Shown here one piece after another: positions 1 through 7,726 of a stretch of 64,000 nt of DNA (the first letter of the stretch is position 1; each line of letters opens with the position of its first letter). A program made the position numbers and the translations under genes. Source of the DNA: Streptomyces sp. NBC_01460 (GTDB lineage Bacteria > Actinomycetota > Actinomycetes > Streptomycetales > Streptomycetaceae); assembly GCF_036227405.1 (NCBI RefSeq), contig NZ_CP109473.1, forward strand, positions 5,456,001 through 5,520,000, written 5' to 3'. The notes under the pieces are model-generated. The model was not told where the DNA came from. It saw only the letters and a list, made by a program, of their open reading frames with translations, and did not search any database.

Positions 1-41
1 ACTGTCGCCAGTGCTTCACGCACCGCGTCTTCCGTAGCCAT
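1..41 (-). CDS. Mrp/ApbC-type P-loop ATPase, N-terminus only
   Basis: Partial gene running off the left edge; only 13 complete codons are visible (ATG at 39-41, reading MATEDAVREALAT). This opening resembles the DUF59 segment that begins actinobacterial Mrp/ApbC proteins, which carry Fe-S clusters for apo-proteins. It starts 24 nt after the DUF1003 gene ends, on the same strand, so it is probably the last visible member of the MgtE-N/CBS - DUF1003 - Mrp transcription unit. The P-loop lies outside the window, so the call rests on a short N-terminus and remembered gene order. Confidence 0.45.
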   Translation of the reverse strand, partial: MATEDAVREALAT

Positions 42-65
42 AGGACGATGGTACGGCGCCGGTGC

Positions 66-644
66 CTACGGGCGGGTAGCCCCTCCACGGTCGGCTTCGT
101 CACCCTCCGAGGGCAGGACCACCCGGCGCTCCTCCATGTCCTTCACCATGGCCTCCAGCTCCGAACGGATCCAGTCCCGGGTGGCGACCTCCCCGAGGCC
201 CATCCGGAGAGCGGCGATCTCCCTGCTGAGGAACTCGGTGTCCGCGATGGACCGCTCGTTCTGCTTGCGGTCCTGCTCGTGGGTGACCCGGTCCCGGTCG
301 TCCTGGCGGTTCTGCGCGAGCAGGATCAGCGGGGCGGCGTAGGACGCCTGGAGGGACAGCATCAGGGTCAGGAAGATGAACGGGTACTCGTCGAACCGCA
401 GGTTCTCCGGCGCGAAGATGTTCCACACCACCCACAGGATGATGATGAGCGTCATCCAGACGATGAACCGTCCGGTGCCGAGGAAGCGGGCGATGCGCTC
501 GGAGAACCGGCCGAACGCCTCCGGGTCGTACTCGGGCAGCAGCCGGCGCCGGGGCGCCTTCGGCTGGTCGAGCCGGAAGCGGGGCGGGCGCACGATGCCC
601 GAGGCGCCGGTCGGCACGGCCCGCGAACGGTCCTCAGCGGCCAC
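66..644 (-). CDS. DUF1003 integral membrane protein
   Basis: 192 aa. Starts at GTG 642-644 behind a good GAGGAG ribosome site. The centre has the DUF1003 signature: a first membrane helix (FIVWMTLIIILWVVWNIF, about residues 59-76), a short loop, then a second helix followed by LLAQNRQ. The C-terminal half is charged, helical and probably cytosolic. The biochemical function of DUF1003 is unknown. Its first 11 nt overlap the end of the MgtE-N/CBS gene, so the two are probably translationally coupled; that pairing suggests a role near divalent-cation homeostasis, which is inference from context only. Confidence 0.85.
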   Translation of the reverse strand: MAAEDRSRAVPTGASGIVRPPRFRLDQPKAPRRRLLPEYDPEAFGRFSERIARFLGTGRFIVWMTLIIILWVVWNIFAPENLRFDEYPFIFLTLMLSLQASYAAPLILLAQNRQDDRDRVTHEQDRKQNERSIADTEFLSREIAALRMGLGEVATRDWIRSELEAMVKDMEERRVVLPSEGDEADRGGATRP

Positions 645-1908
645 CGGTGATCTCCTCCTCGCCCAGGAAGTCGGTCTCGCGCCAGTCCTCGGGGAGCAGG
701 TGGTCCAGCACGTCGTCGACGGTCACCGCGCCCAGCAGGGAGCCGCTCTCGTCCACCACGGGCACCGAGACCATGTTGTACGCGGCCAGGTAGCTGGTCA
801 CGGCGGTCAGCGGGGTGTCCGGCGCCAGGGGGACGAGGTCGCTGTCGACGATGGAGCTGACCAGGGTGTACGGCGGATCCCGCAGCAGCCGCTGGAAGTG
901 CACGGTGCCCAGGTACCTGCCGGTGGGTGTCTCGTCGGGCGACCGGCAGACGTACACCTGGGCGGCCAGGGCGGGCGACAGGTCCTGCTGACGGACCCGG
1001 GCCAGGGCGTCCGCGACCGTCGCGTCGGGCCGCAGGATGATCGGCTCGGTCGTCATCAGGCCGCCCGCCGTCCGCTCCTCGTACGCCAGCAGACGCCGTA
1101 CGTCGGCCGCGTCGTCCGGCCGCATCAGGGCCAGCAGGCGCTCCTTGTCCGCCTCCGGGAGCTCCGAGAGCAGGTCGGCCGCGTCGTCCGGGTCCATCGC
1201 CTCCAGGACGTCCGCGGCGCGGTCCTCCTTCAGCTTTCCGAGGATCTCCACCTGGTCGTCCCCGGGGAGCTCCTCCAGGACGTCGGCGAGCCGGTCGTCG
1301 TCCAGGGCCGCGGCCACCTCGGCCCGGCGCTTGGGCGTCAGATGGTGCAGGGCGTTGGCGACGTCGGTCGGGCGCAGCCGTTCGAAGGTCGCCACGAGGC
1401 TCTCGGCGCCCTGCCCGTGCTCCTCCAGCGAGAAGCCGCTGATCGCCGACCACTCGACGGTCAGGGTCTCGCCCTTGCGGCGCAGGGCACCGCCGCGGCC
1501 CTTGCGCACGAAGAACTTGTCGATCTCCCAGTCGCGGCGGGCCGGGAGCTGCTGGATGGCGACGTCGAGGACGGTCACCTCCTCGTCGGTCTCCATGAGG
1601 CGCACCCGCCGGTCAAGGAACTCACCGAGGACGAGTCGCTCGGTCGGGCGCTGCTCGAAGCGCCGCATGTTGACCACGCCGGTGGTGATGACCTGGCCGG
1701 ACTCGACGCCCGTCACCCGCGTCATCGGCAGGAAGATGCGCCGTCGGCTCACGACCTCGACGACCATGCCGAGCAGACGGGGCGGCTTGCCGCCGACCCG
1801 GAGCATCGCCACCAGATCGCGGACGCGGCCGACCTGATCGCCGTTCGGGTCGAACACCGGTACGCCGGAGAGGTGTGAGACGAAGACCCTGGGAGTACCT
1901 GCCGCCAT
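634..1908 (-). CDS. MgtE N-terminal domain / CBS pair protein lacking the transporter domain
   Basis: 424 aa. An N-terminal PRC-barrel-like segment (about residues 1-100) precedes an MgtE superhelical N domain made of repeated Asp/Leu-rich units (for example LADVLEELPGDDQVEIL and DDAADLLSELPEADKERLL, about residues 180-280), then two CBS motifs (about 285-410). True MgtE carries a five-helix channel after the CBS pair; this protein stops there and has no membrane segment. It is therefore more likely a cytosolic Mg2+- or nucleotide-sensing partner than a transporter. ATG start follows a GGAGG site. A minus-strand TAGCCT -10 box lies at 1954-1959. It leads the unit with DUF1003. Confidence 0.8.
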   Translation of the reverse strand: MAAGTPRVFVSHLSGVPVFDPNGDQVGRVRDLVAMLRVGGKPPRLLGMVVEVVSRRRIFLPMTRVTGVESGQVITTGVVNMRRFEQRPTERLVLGEFLDRRVRLMETDEEVTVLDVAIQQLPARRDWEIDKFFVRKGRGGALRRKGETLTVEWSAISGFSLEEHGQGAESLVATFERLRPTDVANALHHLTPKRRAEVAAALDDDRLADVLEELPGDDQVEILGKLKEDRAADVLEAMDPDDAADLLSELPEADKERLLALMRPDDAADVRRLLAYEERTAGGLMTTEPIILRPDATVADALARVRQQDLSPALAAQVYVCRSPDETPTGRYLGTVHFQRLLRDPPYTLVSSIVDSDLVPLAPDTPLTAVTSYLAAYNMVSVPVVDESGSLLGAVTVDDVLDHLLPEDWRETDFLGEEEITGGR

Positions 1909-2081
1909 CCGTTGCGCCTCCGTCCGGGTTCCGCGTCCTCCTTTGCCGTGATCAGGCTAGCCCGTACCGGTCCGGGGCGCCCTGGCGGACCGTCCGTCCG
2001 GCACTCTGCCGAATGGCGTACGCGGCACGGGTACGCTGCCGTCTGCCAACCCCCGACACACAGATGAGAGGCAGTGCGCCC

Positions 2082-2834
2082 GTGACCTCTTCCGCCCCGG
2101 CCGGCAGGGCCCGCCGCCGGAACGCCTTCGCCGTGGTGCTCTGCGCGGGGCTGACCGTCGCCCTCACGGCATGCGCCGGCGAGGACCCGGACAAGGGGAC
2201 CAACGGCGTCGGCAAGCTGACGGCCGACGGGATCGACAAGAAGGCGCGGGCCGCCGCGGACGCCGCCGAGGCCGTGCGGCTGACGGGCAAACTGGTCAGC
2301 AAGGGCGGGACGTACACGCTGAACATGCAGCTCAGCGGTGACGGCGGCACGGGGTCGGTCACGTCGAAGCAGAACACGTTCGAGCTGCTGCGCATCGGGG
2401 ACGAGCTCTTCCTGAAGGCCGACGCCGGCTTCTGGAAGGACGAGCAGGCCGACGAGGGGAGCGACCAGGCCGCCGGCAAGCTCGAGGGCATGTACGTGAA
2501 GGTCCCCGAGGACGACCCCACCTACCAGCAGCTGCGCGGCTTCACGGAGAAGAAGACGCTCCTGGACGGGATGCTCGCCCTGCACGGGAAGATCAACAAG
2601 GGCGGCCGGGACACGGTCGGCGGGGTGCGCACCGTGCAGATCATGGGGGGAAAGGGTGAGGGCGGCGCACTGGACGTCTCGCTCAAGGGCACGCCCTACC
2701 CCCTGCGGGTGGCCCGCGGCGGTGGCGGCGGCACGGTCACCCTCGGCGACTGGGGCGAGAGCTTCCCGCTGGAAGCGCCTTCCGAGGACGACACGGTCGA
2801 CTACGGCGGCGAACTGCCCAGGTCGTCCGGCTGA
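2082..2834 (+). CDS. Secreted lipoprotein, LppX/LprG-like
   Basis: About 250 aa from GTG 2082, which has GAGAGG 10 nt upstream; an in-frame ATG at 2064 is the alternative. A lipoprotein signal is clear: Arg-rich n-region, hydrophobic stretch (FAVVLCAGLTVALTA) and lipobox LTAC. The mature protein is a soluble domain rich in Lys, Asp and Gly with regularly alternating beta-strand-like segments, resembling LolA/LppX-fold lipoproteins that bind lipids. It is transcribed divergently from the MgtE-N gene and faces a minus-strand gene at its 3' end. The ligand is unknown; the fold call is by eye. Confidence 0.75.
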   Translation: MTSSAPAGRARRRNAFAVVLCAGLTVALTACAGEDPDKGTNGVGKLTADGIDKKARAAADAAEAVRLTGKLVSKGGTYTLNMQLSGDGGTGSVTSKQNTFELLRIGDELFLKADAGFWKDEQADEGSDQAAGKLEGMYVKVPEDDPTYQQLRGFTEKKTLLDGMLALHGKINKGGRDTVGGVRTVQIMGGKGEGGALDVSLKGTPYPLRVARGGGGGTVTLGDWGESFPLEAPSEDDTVDYGGELPRSSG

Positions 2835-2858
2835 CCGGGCCGGCCGCCGTCCCCGCCC

Positions 2859-3377
2859 TCAGCGCTTCCCGCGGCGCTTCAGCAGCAGCCGGGGGAGCGC
2901 GGCGGGAGCCGTCCTCCGTGTGGTCGCCCAGGTGGGCAGCGGCGGCGCGGCCAGCGAGCCGTCCGGCAGCTCGGTGCTCGACGCGCCGGGGGCCAGCCGG
3001 ACGACGCGGCACTCGCGCGCCCAGCGCTCCGTCAGCCGTTCGGCGTCCGGGGCGTTCAGCCGTTTGCCCTTGAGCTCACCGACCGCCGCCTCCCACTCCT
3101 CGGAGTGCGGCTCCAGCACCGTGACGGCGGCGGTCCAGGCGACGAGCCTGCCGCCCTTGTCCTTGCTGCGTACGGTCACCTCGGCGGCGGCGCCGGCGTC
3201 CAGACCGTCGGGGAGCGGCTGCTCCCCGGGGCCGTCACCGACGAGCACGGCCGCACCCTCGTGCCACACGTGCCACAGCGCCCGGGAGGCACCCGAGCCC
3301 CGCACCCAGATCAGGCCGGACTTCTTGGTGGCCTCCTCGACGAGAGCCCGGGCAAGCAACACGTCAGCAGCAGTCAT
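2859..3377 (-). CDS. Conserved hypothetical protein
   Basis: 172 aa, no signal peptide and no membrane helix. The sequence (WVRGSGASRALWHVWHEG near residue 24, later VTVRSKDKGGRLVAWTAAV) faintly suggests a split-barrel fold like the pyridoxamine-phosphate-oxidase superfamily, but no cofactor motif is clear and I give it no function. The ATG at 3375-3377 is preceded on the minus strand by TAGAGT (3384-3389) with six bases between, so its mRNA may be leaderless; that -10 box sits directly after the corA stop codon. It could also be read through from corA. Confidence 0.65.
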   Translation of the reverse strand: MTAADVLLARALVEEATKKSGLIWVRGSGASRALWHVWHEGAAVLVGDGPGEQPLPDGLDAGAAAEVTVRSKDKGGRLVAWTAAVTVLEPHSEEWEAAVGELKGKRLNAPDAERLTERWARECRVVRLAPGASSTELPDGSLAAPPLPTWATTRRTAPAALPRLLLKRRGKR

Positions 3378-3389
3378 GCGCGCACTCTA

Positions 3390-4505
3390 TTAGAGCCAGC
3401 CGTTGCGCTTGAGGGTGCGGTGGATCGAGAAGCAGACGACGCCGATGAGCGCGAGCACCATCGGATAGCCGTACGTCCACCGCAGTTCGGGCATGTGCTC
3501 GAAGTTCATGCCGTAGACCCCGCAGATCATCGTCGGTACGGCGATGATCGCCGCCCAGGACGTGATCTTGCGCATGTCCTCGTTCTGCGTGACGGTCGCC
3601 TGCGCGAGGTTGGCCTGGAGGATCGAGTTGAGCAGCTCGTCGAAGCCGATGACCTCCTCGTGCACCCGGGCCAGGTGGTCGGCCACGTCGCGGAAGTACT
3701 TCTGGATGTCGGGGTCGATCAGCCGCATCGGGCGCTCGCTGAGCAGCTGCATCGGCCGCAGCAGCGGTGACACGGCGCGCTTGAACTCCAGCACCTCGCG
3801 CTTCAGCTGGTAGATCCGGCCGGCGTCCGACCCGCGCGGGCTTCCCTTGGCGGGGGTGGAGAACACGTCGATCTCCACCTCGTCGATGTCGTCCTGCACC
3901 GAGGCCGCCACCGCGATGTAGCCGTCGACGACGTGGTCGGCGATGGAGTGCAGCACGGCGGAGGGGCCCTTGGAGAGCAGCTCGGGGTCCTCCTGGAGCC
4001 GGTGGCGCAGGGCGCGGAGCGAACCCTTTCCGCCGTGCCGGACGGTGATGACGAAGTCCCGCCCGGTGAAGCACATCACCTCACCGGTCTCGACGACCTC
4101 GCTGGTCGCGGTCAGTTCGGCGTGCTCGACGTAGTGGATCGTCTTGAAGACCGTGAACAGCGTGTCGTCGTAGCGCTCCAGCTTGGGCCGCTGGTGGGCG
4201 TGGACGGCGTCCTCGACGGCGAGCGGGTGGAGTCCGAACTCCCTGGCGATACCGGCGAACTCCTCCTCGGTCGGCTCGTGCAGGCCGATCCAGGCGAAGC
4301 CGCCCTCCTCCCGCACGCGCAGCATCGCCTCGCGCGGCGTCTGGCAGGCGGCGTCGTCGAGACGGCGCCCGTCGCGGTAGACCGCGCAGTCGACGACGGC
4401 GCTGGAGGCCGACGGGTCACGGGTGGCGTCGTAGCTGTTGTACGGGGTGTTGCTCTTGCGCAGGGACGGGCGCACGGCGGCGCGCAGGTCACGGATCATC
4501 GACAT
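3390..4505 (-). CDS. corA: CorA-family Mg2+/Co2+ transporter
   Basis: 371 aa, the usual CorA length. A large cytosolic N-terminal domain is followed by a long helix and two C-terminal membrane helices; the signature YGMNFEHMPE sits between them (GMN about residues 332-334) and forms the pore mouth in the pentameric channel. The C-terminus ends in the typical basic tail (HRTLKRNGWL). It imports Mg2+ and possibly Co2+ or Ni2+ down the membrane potential. The gene has a long upstream gap (4506-4917). With the MgtE-N/CBS and DUF1003 genes nearby, the first 5 kb looks like a divalent-metal neighbourhood. Confidence 0.92.
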   Translation of the reverse strand: MSMIRDLRAAVRPSLRKSNTPYNSYDATRDPSASSAVVDCAVYRDGRRLDDAACQTPREAMLRVREEGGFAWIGLHEPTEEEFAGIAREFGLHPLAVEDAVHAHQRPKLERYDDTLFTVFKTIHYVEHAELTATSEVVETGEVMCFTGRDFVITVRHGGKGSLRALRHRLQEDPELLSKGPSAVLHSIADHVVDGYIAVAASVQDDIDEVEIDVFSTPAKGSPRGSDAGRIYQLKREVLEFKRAVSPLLRPMQLLSERPMRLIDPDIQKYFRDVADHLARVHEEVIGFDELLNSILQANLAQATVTQNEDMRKITSWAAIIAVPTMICGVYGMNFEHMPELRWTYGYPMVLALIGVVCFSIHRTLKRNGWL

Positions 4506-4917
4506 GGCTGGCTCCTCTTCACGGAGGGCCGTCGGCGGGCACGTGGAACAGCCCGGAATGGGGACGTGCGCTCACGTCCGCAAAGCGGGCGGCACCGCGT
4601 GTGCACGATGACGGCGTTCGCTACAGACAGGCAAAAACGCGGGGCTCTTCCGGTGCGCGAACTGCCGTGGTGACGGCCGGGAAGGGCGTCAGAACACAGA
4701 AGGAAGGCGTCGTGCGGAAGGGCGGTCGGTACTGCACGGTCGACTTGGATCCACCGCAGCCCCACCTCCTCCGGCCGGTCCCCCGTGGGGGATCACGTGT
4801 TGTCAGGACTGAGAGCGACGCTTCTGCGTGCTGTCCCGACCGACGCCTCAGGCTATCAGCCAGGTGAGGAGCCAATCCCTTCCTTTGCCCGTTCGCTACG
4901 CGTTCTATGCTCGCGGC
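4506..4917. other. 412-nt intergenic region between corA and the SUFU-domain gene
   Basis: No credible coding frame. It must hold the corA promoter and leader (minus) and the promoter of the SUFU-domain gene (plus). A perfect 7-bp hairpin GGACGTG-CGCT-CACGTCC lies at 4562-4579, inside the presumed corA leader. On the plus strand TATGCT (4906-4911) ends six bases before the ATG at 4918, a probable leaderless -10 box. I do not recognise a known Mg2+ riboswitch here. Confidence 0.5.
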
Positions 4918-5502
4918 ATGGGAGAAATTCTTGATCTGGTCGAAGCCCGGCTCCGTACGGCCCTGGGGGAGCCGGACGCGCGCGCCGAGGTGACGTTCCT
5001 CGGTACGGACCGCATCGAGGTGCTCCGCTTCGTCGACGGCGACGTCGTGCGCTACGCCACACTCGGCATGTCCGCCCAGCCCATGGCCGACCCGACGTCG
5101 CCCCTCGCCGACCCGGTGAAGGGGCCGCGCGCCGAGCTGGTCCTGTCCGTACGGGCCGGGCTCGCCGGGACCGACCAGGTGCTGCGGCCCCTCGCGGTCC
5201 TCGCGGCCTCCCCGCAGGTCGAGGGGCTGATCGTGGCTCCCGGCGCGTCGCTGGACCTCGGGCAGCCGTTGTGGACCGGGGCCCCCTTCAGCTCCGTCCT
5301 GGTCGCCGAGCCGGGTGGGCTGGTCGAGGACCTGGAGCTGGATGCCCCGATGGACCCGGTGCGCTTCCTGCCGCTGCTGCCGATGACGCACAACGAGGCG
5401 GCCTGGAAGCGGGTCAGGGGCGCGCAGGAGCTCCAGGAGCGCTGGCTCTCGCAGGGGACCGACCTGCGGGACCCGCTGCGCGCGTCCGTACCGCTGGACT
5501 GA
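4918..5502 (+). CDS. SUFU (suppressor of fused) domain protein
   Basis: 194 aa. The opening MGEILDLVEARLRTAL, the central region ending in EVEGL-type strands (QVEGLIVAPGASLDLGQPL), and the C-terminal LLPMTHNEAAWKRVRG are typical of bacterial SUFU-like proteins. In bacteria these occur in core genomes and in toxin-immunity sets; no toxin gene adjoins here, so a housekeeping role is more likely, but the molecular function is unknown. The start is fixed by a -10-like TATGCT six bases upstream and the lack of a ribosome site, implying a leaderless transcript. Convergent with the MFS gene. Confidence 0.75.
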   Translation: MGEILDLVEARLRTALGEPDARAEVTFLGTDRIEVLRFVDGDVVRYATLGMSAQPMADPTSPLADPVKGPRAELVLSVRAGLAGTDQVLRPLAVLAASPQVEGLIVAPGASLDLGQPLWTGAPFSSVLVAEPGGLVEDLELDAPMDPVRFLPLLPMTHNEAAWKRVRGAQELQERWLSQGTDLRDPLRASVPLD

Positions 5503-5519
5503 CGCCCGGAACGCGGAAA

Positions 5520-5558
5520 GCCCCGCCGCGCGGCCGGGAGGGGAGCCGCGGGCGGGGC
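5520..5558. terminator. Convergent terminator hairpin
   Basis: Long GC hairpin between two convergent genes: outer arms GCCCCGCC (5520-5527) and GGCGGGGC (5551-5558), continued after a one-base bulge by CGCGGC/GCCGCG. There is no T-tract, as is common in Streptomyces. Likely ends both the SUFU-domain and MFS transcripts. Confidence 0.7.
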
Positions 5559-5600
5559 CGGAACGTGGACCGCCGGGTCGGACGGCGAAGACGGCGACGC

Positions 5601-6833
5601 TCAGTCGGCGAGGACGGCGACGCCGTCCTCGGTGGCGTGGCGCGGTTCCAGCTCCTGCGCCTCGTGCGTGAGCGCCGTGCGCCGGATCCCCACGACCACC
5701 GCGCCGACGAGGGCCGCGACGGCGGCGACCACGAACGGGATGTGGATGTCGCTCCACTCCTCGATCTTCGGGGCGAGGTAGGGTGCGGCCGCCGCGGCGA
5801 ACCAGCGGACGAAGTTGTATCCGGCGCTCGCCACCGGGCGCGGCGCGTCCGACACACCGAGGGCCAGCTCGGTGTAGACGGTGTTGTTCATGCCGATGAA
5901 GGCGCCCGAGACGATGGTGCAGACGATGGCCGTCGTGTGGTTGCCGTATCCGAGGACCACCAGGTCCGCGGCGAGCAGCACCAGGGAGCCGCCGACCACC
6001 TTCAGCGAGCCGAAGCGACGCTGCAGGCGCGGGGCGACGAGCACCGAGAAGACGGCGAGCAGCAGACCCCAGGCGAAGAACACCGCACCCGACCTGTACG
6101 GCGACATGTCGAGCACGAACGGCGTGAAGGCCAGGATCGTGAAGAACGCGTAGTTGTAGAAGAACGCCGAGGTGGCGACGGATGCCAGTCCGCCGTGGCC
6201 CAGGGCACTGATCGGGTCCAGCAGGGAGGTCTTCCGGGCAGGCCTGGGCTGTTCCCTCAGGAACGCGGTGATGCAGAGGAAGCCGATCGCCATCAGGGCC
6301 GCGGTGCCGAAGAACGGGTAGCGCCAGCTGGCGTCACCGAGCAGGGCGCCGACCAGGGGGCCGCAGGCCATGCCGAGGCCGAGCGCCGACTCGTACAGCA
6401 GGATCGCCGCCGCGCTGCCGCCGGCGGCGGCGCCGACGATCACCGCGAGGGCGGTCGAGACGAACAACGCGTTGCCCAGGCCCCAGCCCGCCCGGAAGCC
6501 GACCAGTTCGGCGACGGACGAGGACGTGCCGGAGAGCGCGGCGAAGACGACGACCAGCGCGAGGCCGGCGAGCAGGGTCTTGCGTCCGCCGATGCGGCTG
6601 GAGACGAAGCCGGTCACGAGCATCGCGACCGCGGTGATCAGGAAGTACGAGGTGAACAGCAGGGAGACCTGGCTGGGTGTGGCCTCGAGCCCCTTGGCGA
6701 TGGACGGCAGGATCGGGTCCACCAGGCCGATCCCCATGAAGGCCACCACCGAGGCGCCCGCCGTGGCCCAGACGGCCTTCGGCTGACGCAGGATGCTGGT
6801 CGCCCCTTCGTCGAACGGATCCTCTCCCCGCAT
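5601..6833 (-). CDS. Major facilitator superfamily efflux transporter
   Basis: 410 aa with about 12 hydrophobic segments. The loop between helices 2 and 3 carries the MFS motif A form GFVSSRIGGRKTLL (about residues 79-92), and helix 5 has the motif C-like GLGMACGPLVGALLG seen in drug:H+ antiporters. The N-terminus (MRGEDPFDEGATSILRQPK) is cytosolic. The substrate cannot be told from sequence. The ATG follows GAGAGAAG. The 150-nt upstream region is unusually AT-rich and contains nested inverted repeats at 6858-6904, which look like the operator of a regulator encoded elsewhere. Confidence 0.88.
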   Translation of the reverse strand: MRGEDPFDEGATSILRQPKAVWATAGASVVAFMGIGLVDPILPSIAKGLEATPSQVSLLFTSYFLITAVAMLVTGFVSSRIGGRKTLLAGLALVVVFAALSGTSSSVAELVGFRAGWGLGNALFVSTALAVIVGAAAGGSAAAILLYESALGLGMACGPLVGALLGDASWRYPFFGTAALMAIGFLCITAFLREQPRPARKTSLLDPISALGHGGLASVATSAFFYNYAFFTILAFTPFVLDMSPYRSGAVFFAWGLLLAVFSVLVAPRLQRRFGSLKVVGGSLVLLAADLVVLGYGNHTTAIVCTIVSGAFIGMNNTVYTELALGVSDAPRPVASAGYNFVRWFAAAAAPYLAPKIEEWSDIHIPFVVAAVAALVGAVVVGIRRTALTHEAQELEPRHATEDGVAVLAD

Positions 6834-6857
6834 GGCTTCTCTCGCTCTCCGCTAGGT

Positions 6858-6904
6858 AGTTGCGTTATGCACAGAATAAATTAGCCACCCTAATAAGTGC
6901 AACT
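6858..6904. promoter_or_regulatory. Nested inverted repeats upstream of the MFS gene
   Basis: AT-rich island in GC-rich DNA. Outer arms AGTTGC (6858-6863) and GCAACT (6899-6904) flank TTAT/ATAA half-sites, and an inner pair ATTAG (6880-6884) / CTAAT (6890-6894) has a 5-nt spacer. It overlaps where the minus-strand MFS promoter should be. This resembles a MarR-, PadR- or TetR-type operator; which protein binds is unknown. Confidence 0.55.
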
Positions 6905-6990
6905 TACATCTATCTCTCCTGGTCGGAGCCGCGCTGCGGACGGGTGATCGTCCTTGACGCGGCGACGACCGGAGAGGACCGTTGGGCGTT

Positions 6991-7635
6991 ATGAGGGGCG
7001 AACCCAGTTGCCCGAAGTGCGGTGGCCGGGTCAGGGCGCCCGGTCTTTTCGCCGATGCCTGGCAGTGCTCCGCGCACGGCCAGGTGTACCCGATGCAGCC
7101 GGTGGTCCCGCCCGGCGTCGAGGCGCTGGGTGTGGTGGTGCACCGGGCCCAGGTGCCGGTGTGGATGCCCTGGCCGCTCCCGGTGGGCTGGCTGTTCACG
7201 GGTGCGGCCTACGCGGGTGACGACCGGAGCGGCGGCCGGGCTACCGCCGTCGCGTGTTCGGGTCCCGGGCCGCTCGGAGGCATGGGTGAACTGCTTCTCG
7301 TCGCCGAGGAGCTCGGCGTCGGACTCGGCGCGCGGTACGCGGGCATCGACGGCCTCGACCCCGGCTCCGGCCTGAGTGTCGACACCGCACCCGACGCCAA
7401 GGTCCTCGCGGCGGGGCGGCCCACGGCCCTCTGGCACGTCAAGGACGCGCCCGCCGACCGGGCGGTCTTCGCGGGTGAGGCGCGCGGCCTGTGGCTCTGG
7501 GCGATCGTCTGGCCCGAACAGTCCGGACTCCTCATGTACGACGAACTGGTGCTGACCGACCTGCGTGACGCCGGCGGGGAAGTGGACCTCCTGCCGTGCG
7601 GGGCCCTCACGCCCCGGCTGCTCACGCCGCCCTGA
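6991..7635 (+). CDS. DUF6758 family protein
   Basis: 214 aa from ATG 6991, with GGAGAGGA at 6971-6978; an in-frame TTG at 6982 is less likely because it would sit only three bases from that site. The N-terminus is a zinc-ribbon half: CPKCGG (about residues 7-12), then a single Cys-x-x-His-like CSAHG. The rest is a compact alpha/beta domain (for example VGWLFTGAAYAGDD and LLVAEELGVGLGARYAG). It is a conserved Streptomyces protein of unknown function. It is followed 91 nt later by the PHP gene in the same direction; a GCCGGGC/GCCCGGC hairpin (7656-7676) lies between them. Confidence 0.75.
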   Translation: MRGEPSCPKCGGRVRAPGLFADAWQCSAHGQVYPMQPVVPPGVEALGVVVHRAQVPVWMPWPLPVGWLFTGAAYAGDDRSGGRATAVACSGPGPLGGMGELLLVAEELGVGLGARYAGIDGLDPGSGLSVDTAPDAKVLAAGRPTALWHVKDAPADRAVFAGEARGLWLWAIVWPEQSGLLMYDELVLTDLRDAGGEVDLLPCGALTPRLLTPP

Positions 7636-7726
7636 CCGGGGCGGTGTGCGGAGGGGCCGGGCAGGTGACGCCCGGCGGTTATCCTTGACCGTCCCCTGTC
7701 CGTCCGCCAGCACCGGAGTACGCGTC

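Noticed and set aside
376..1878. A 500-codon plus-strand frame across the DUF1003 and MgtE-N genes
   Set aside because: Gly/Arg/His-rich noise opposite genes with good domains and ribosome sites.
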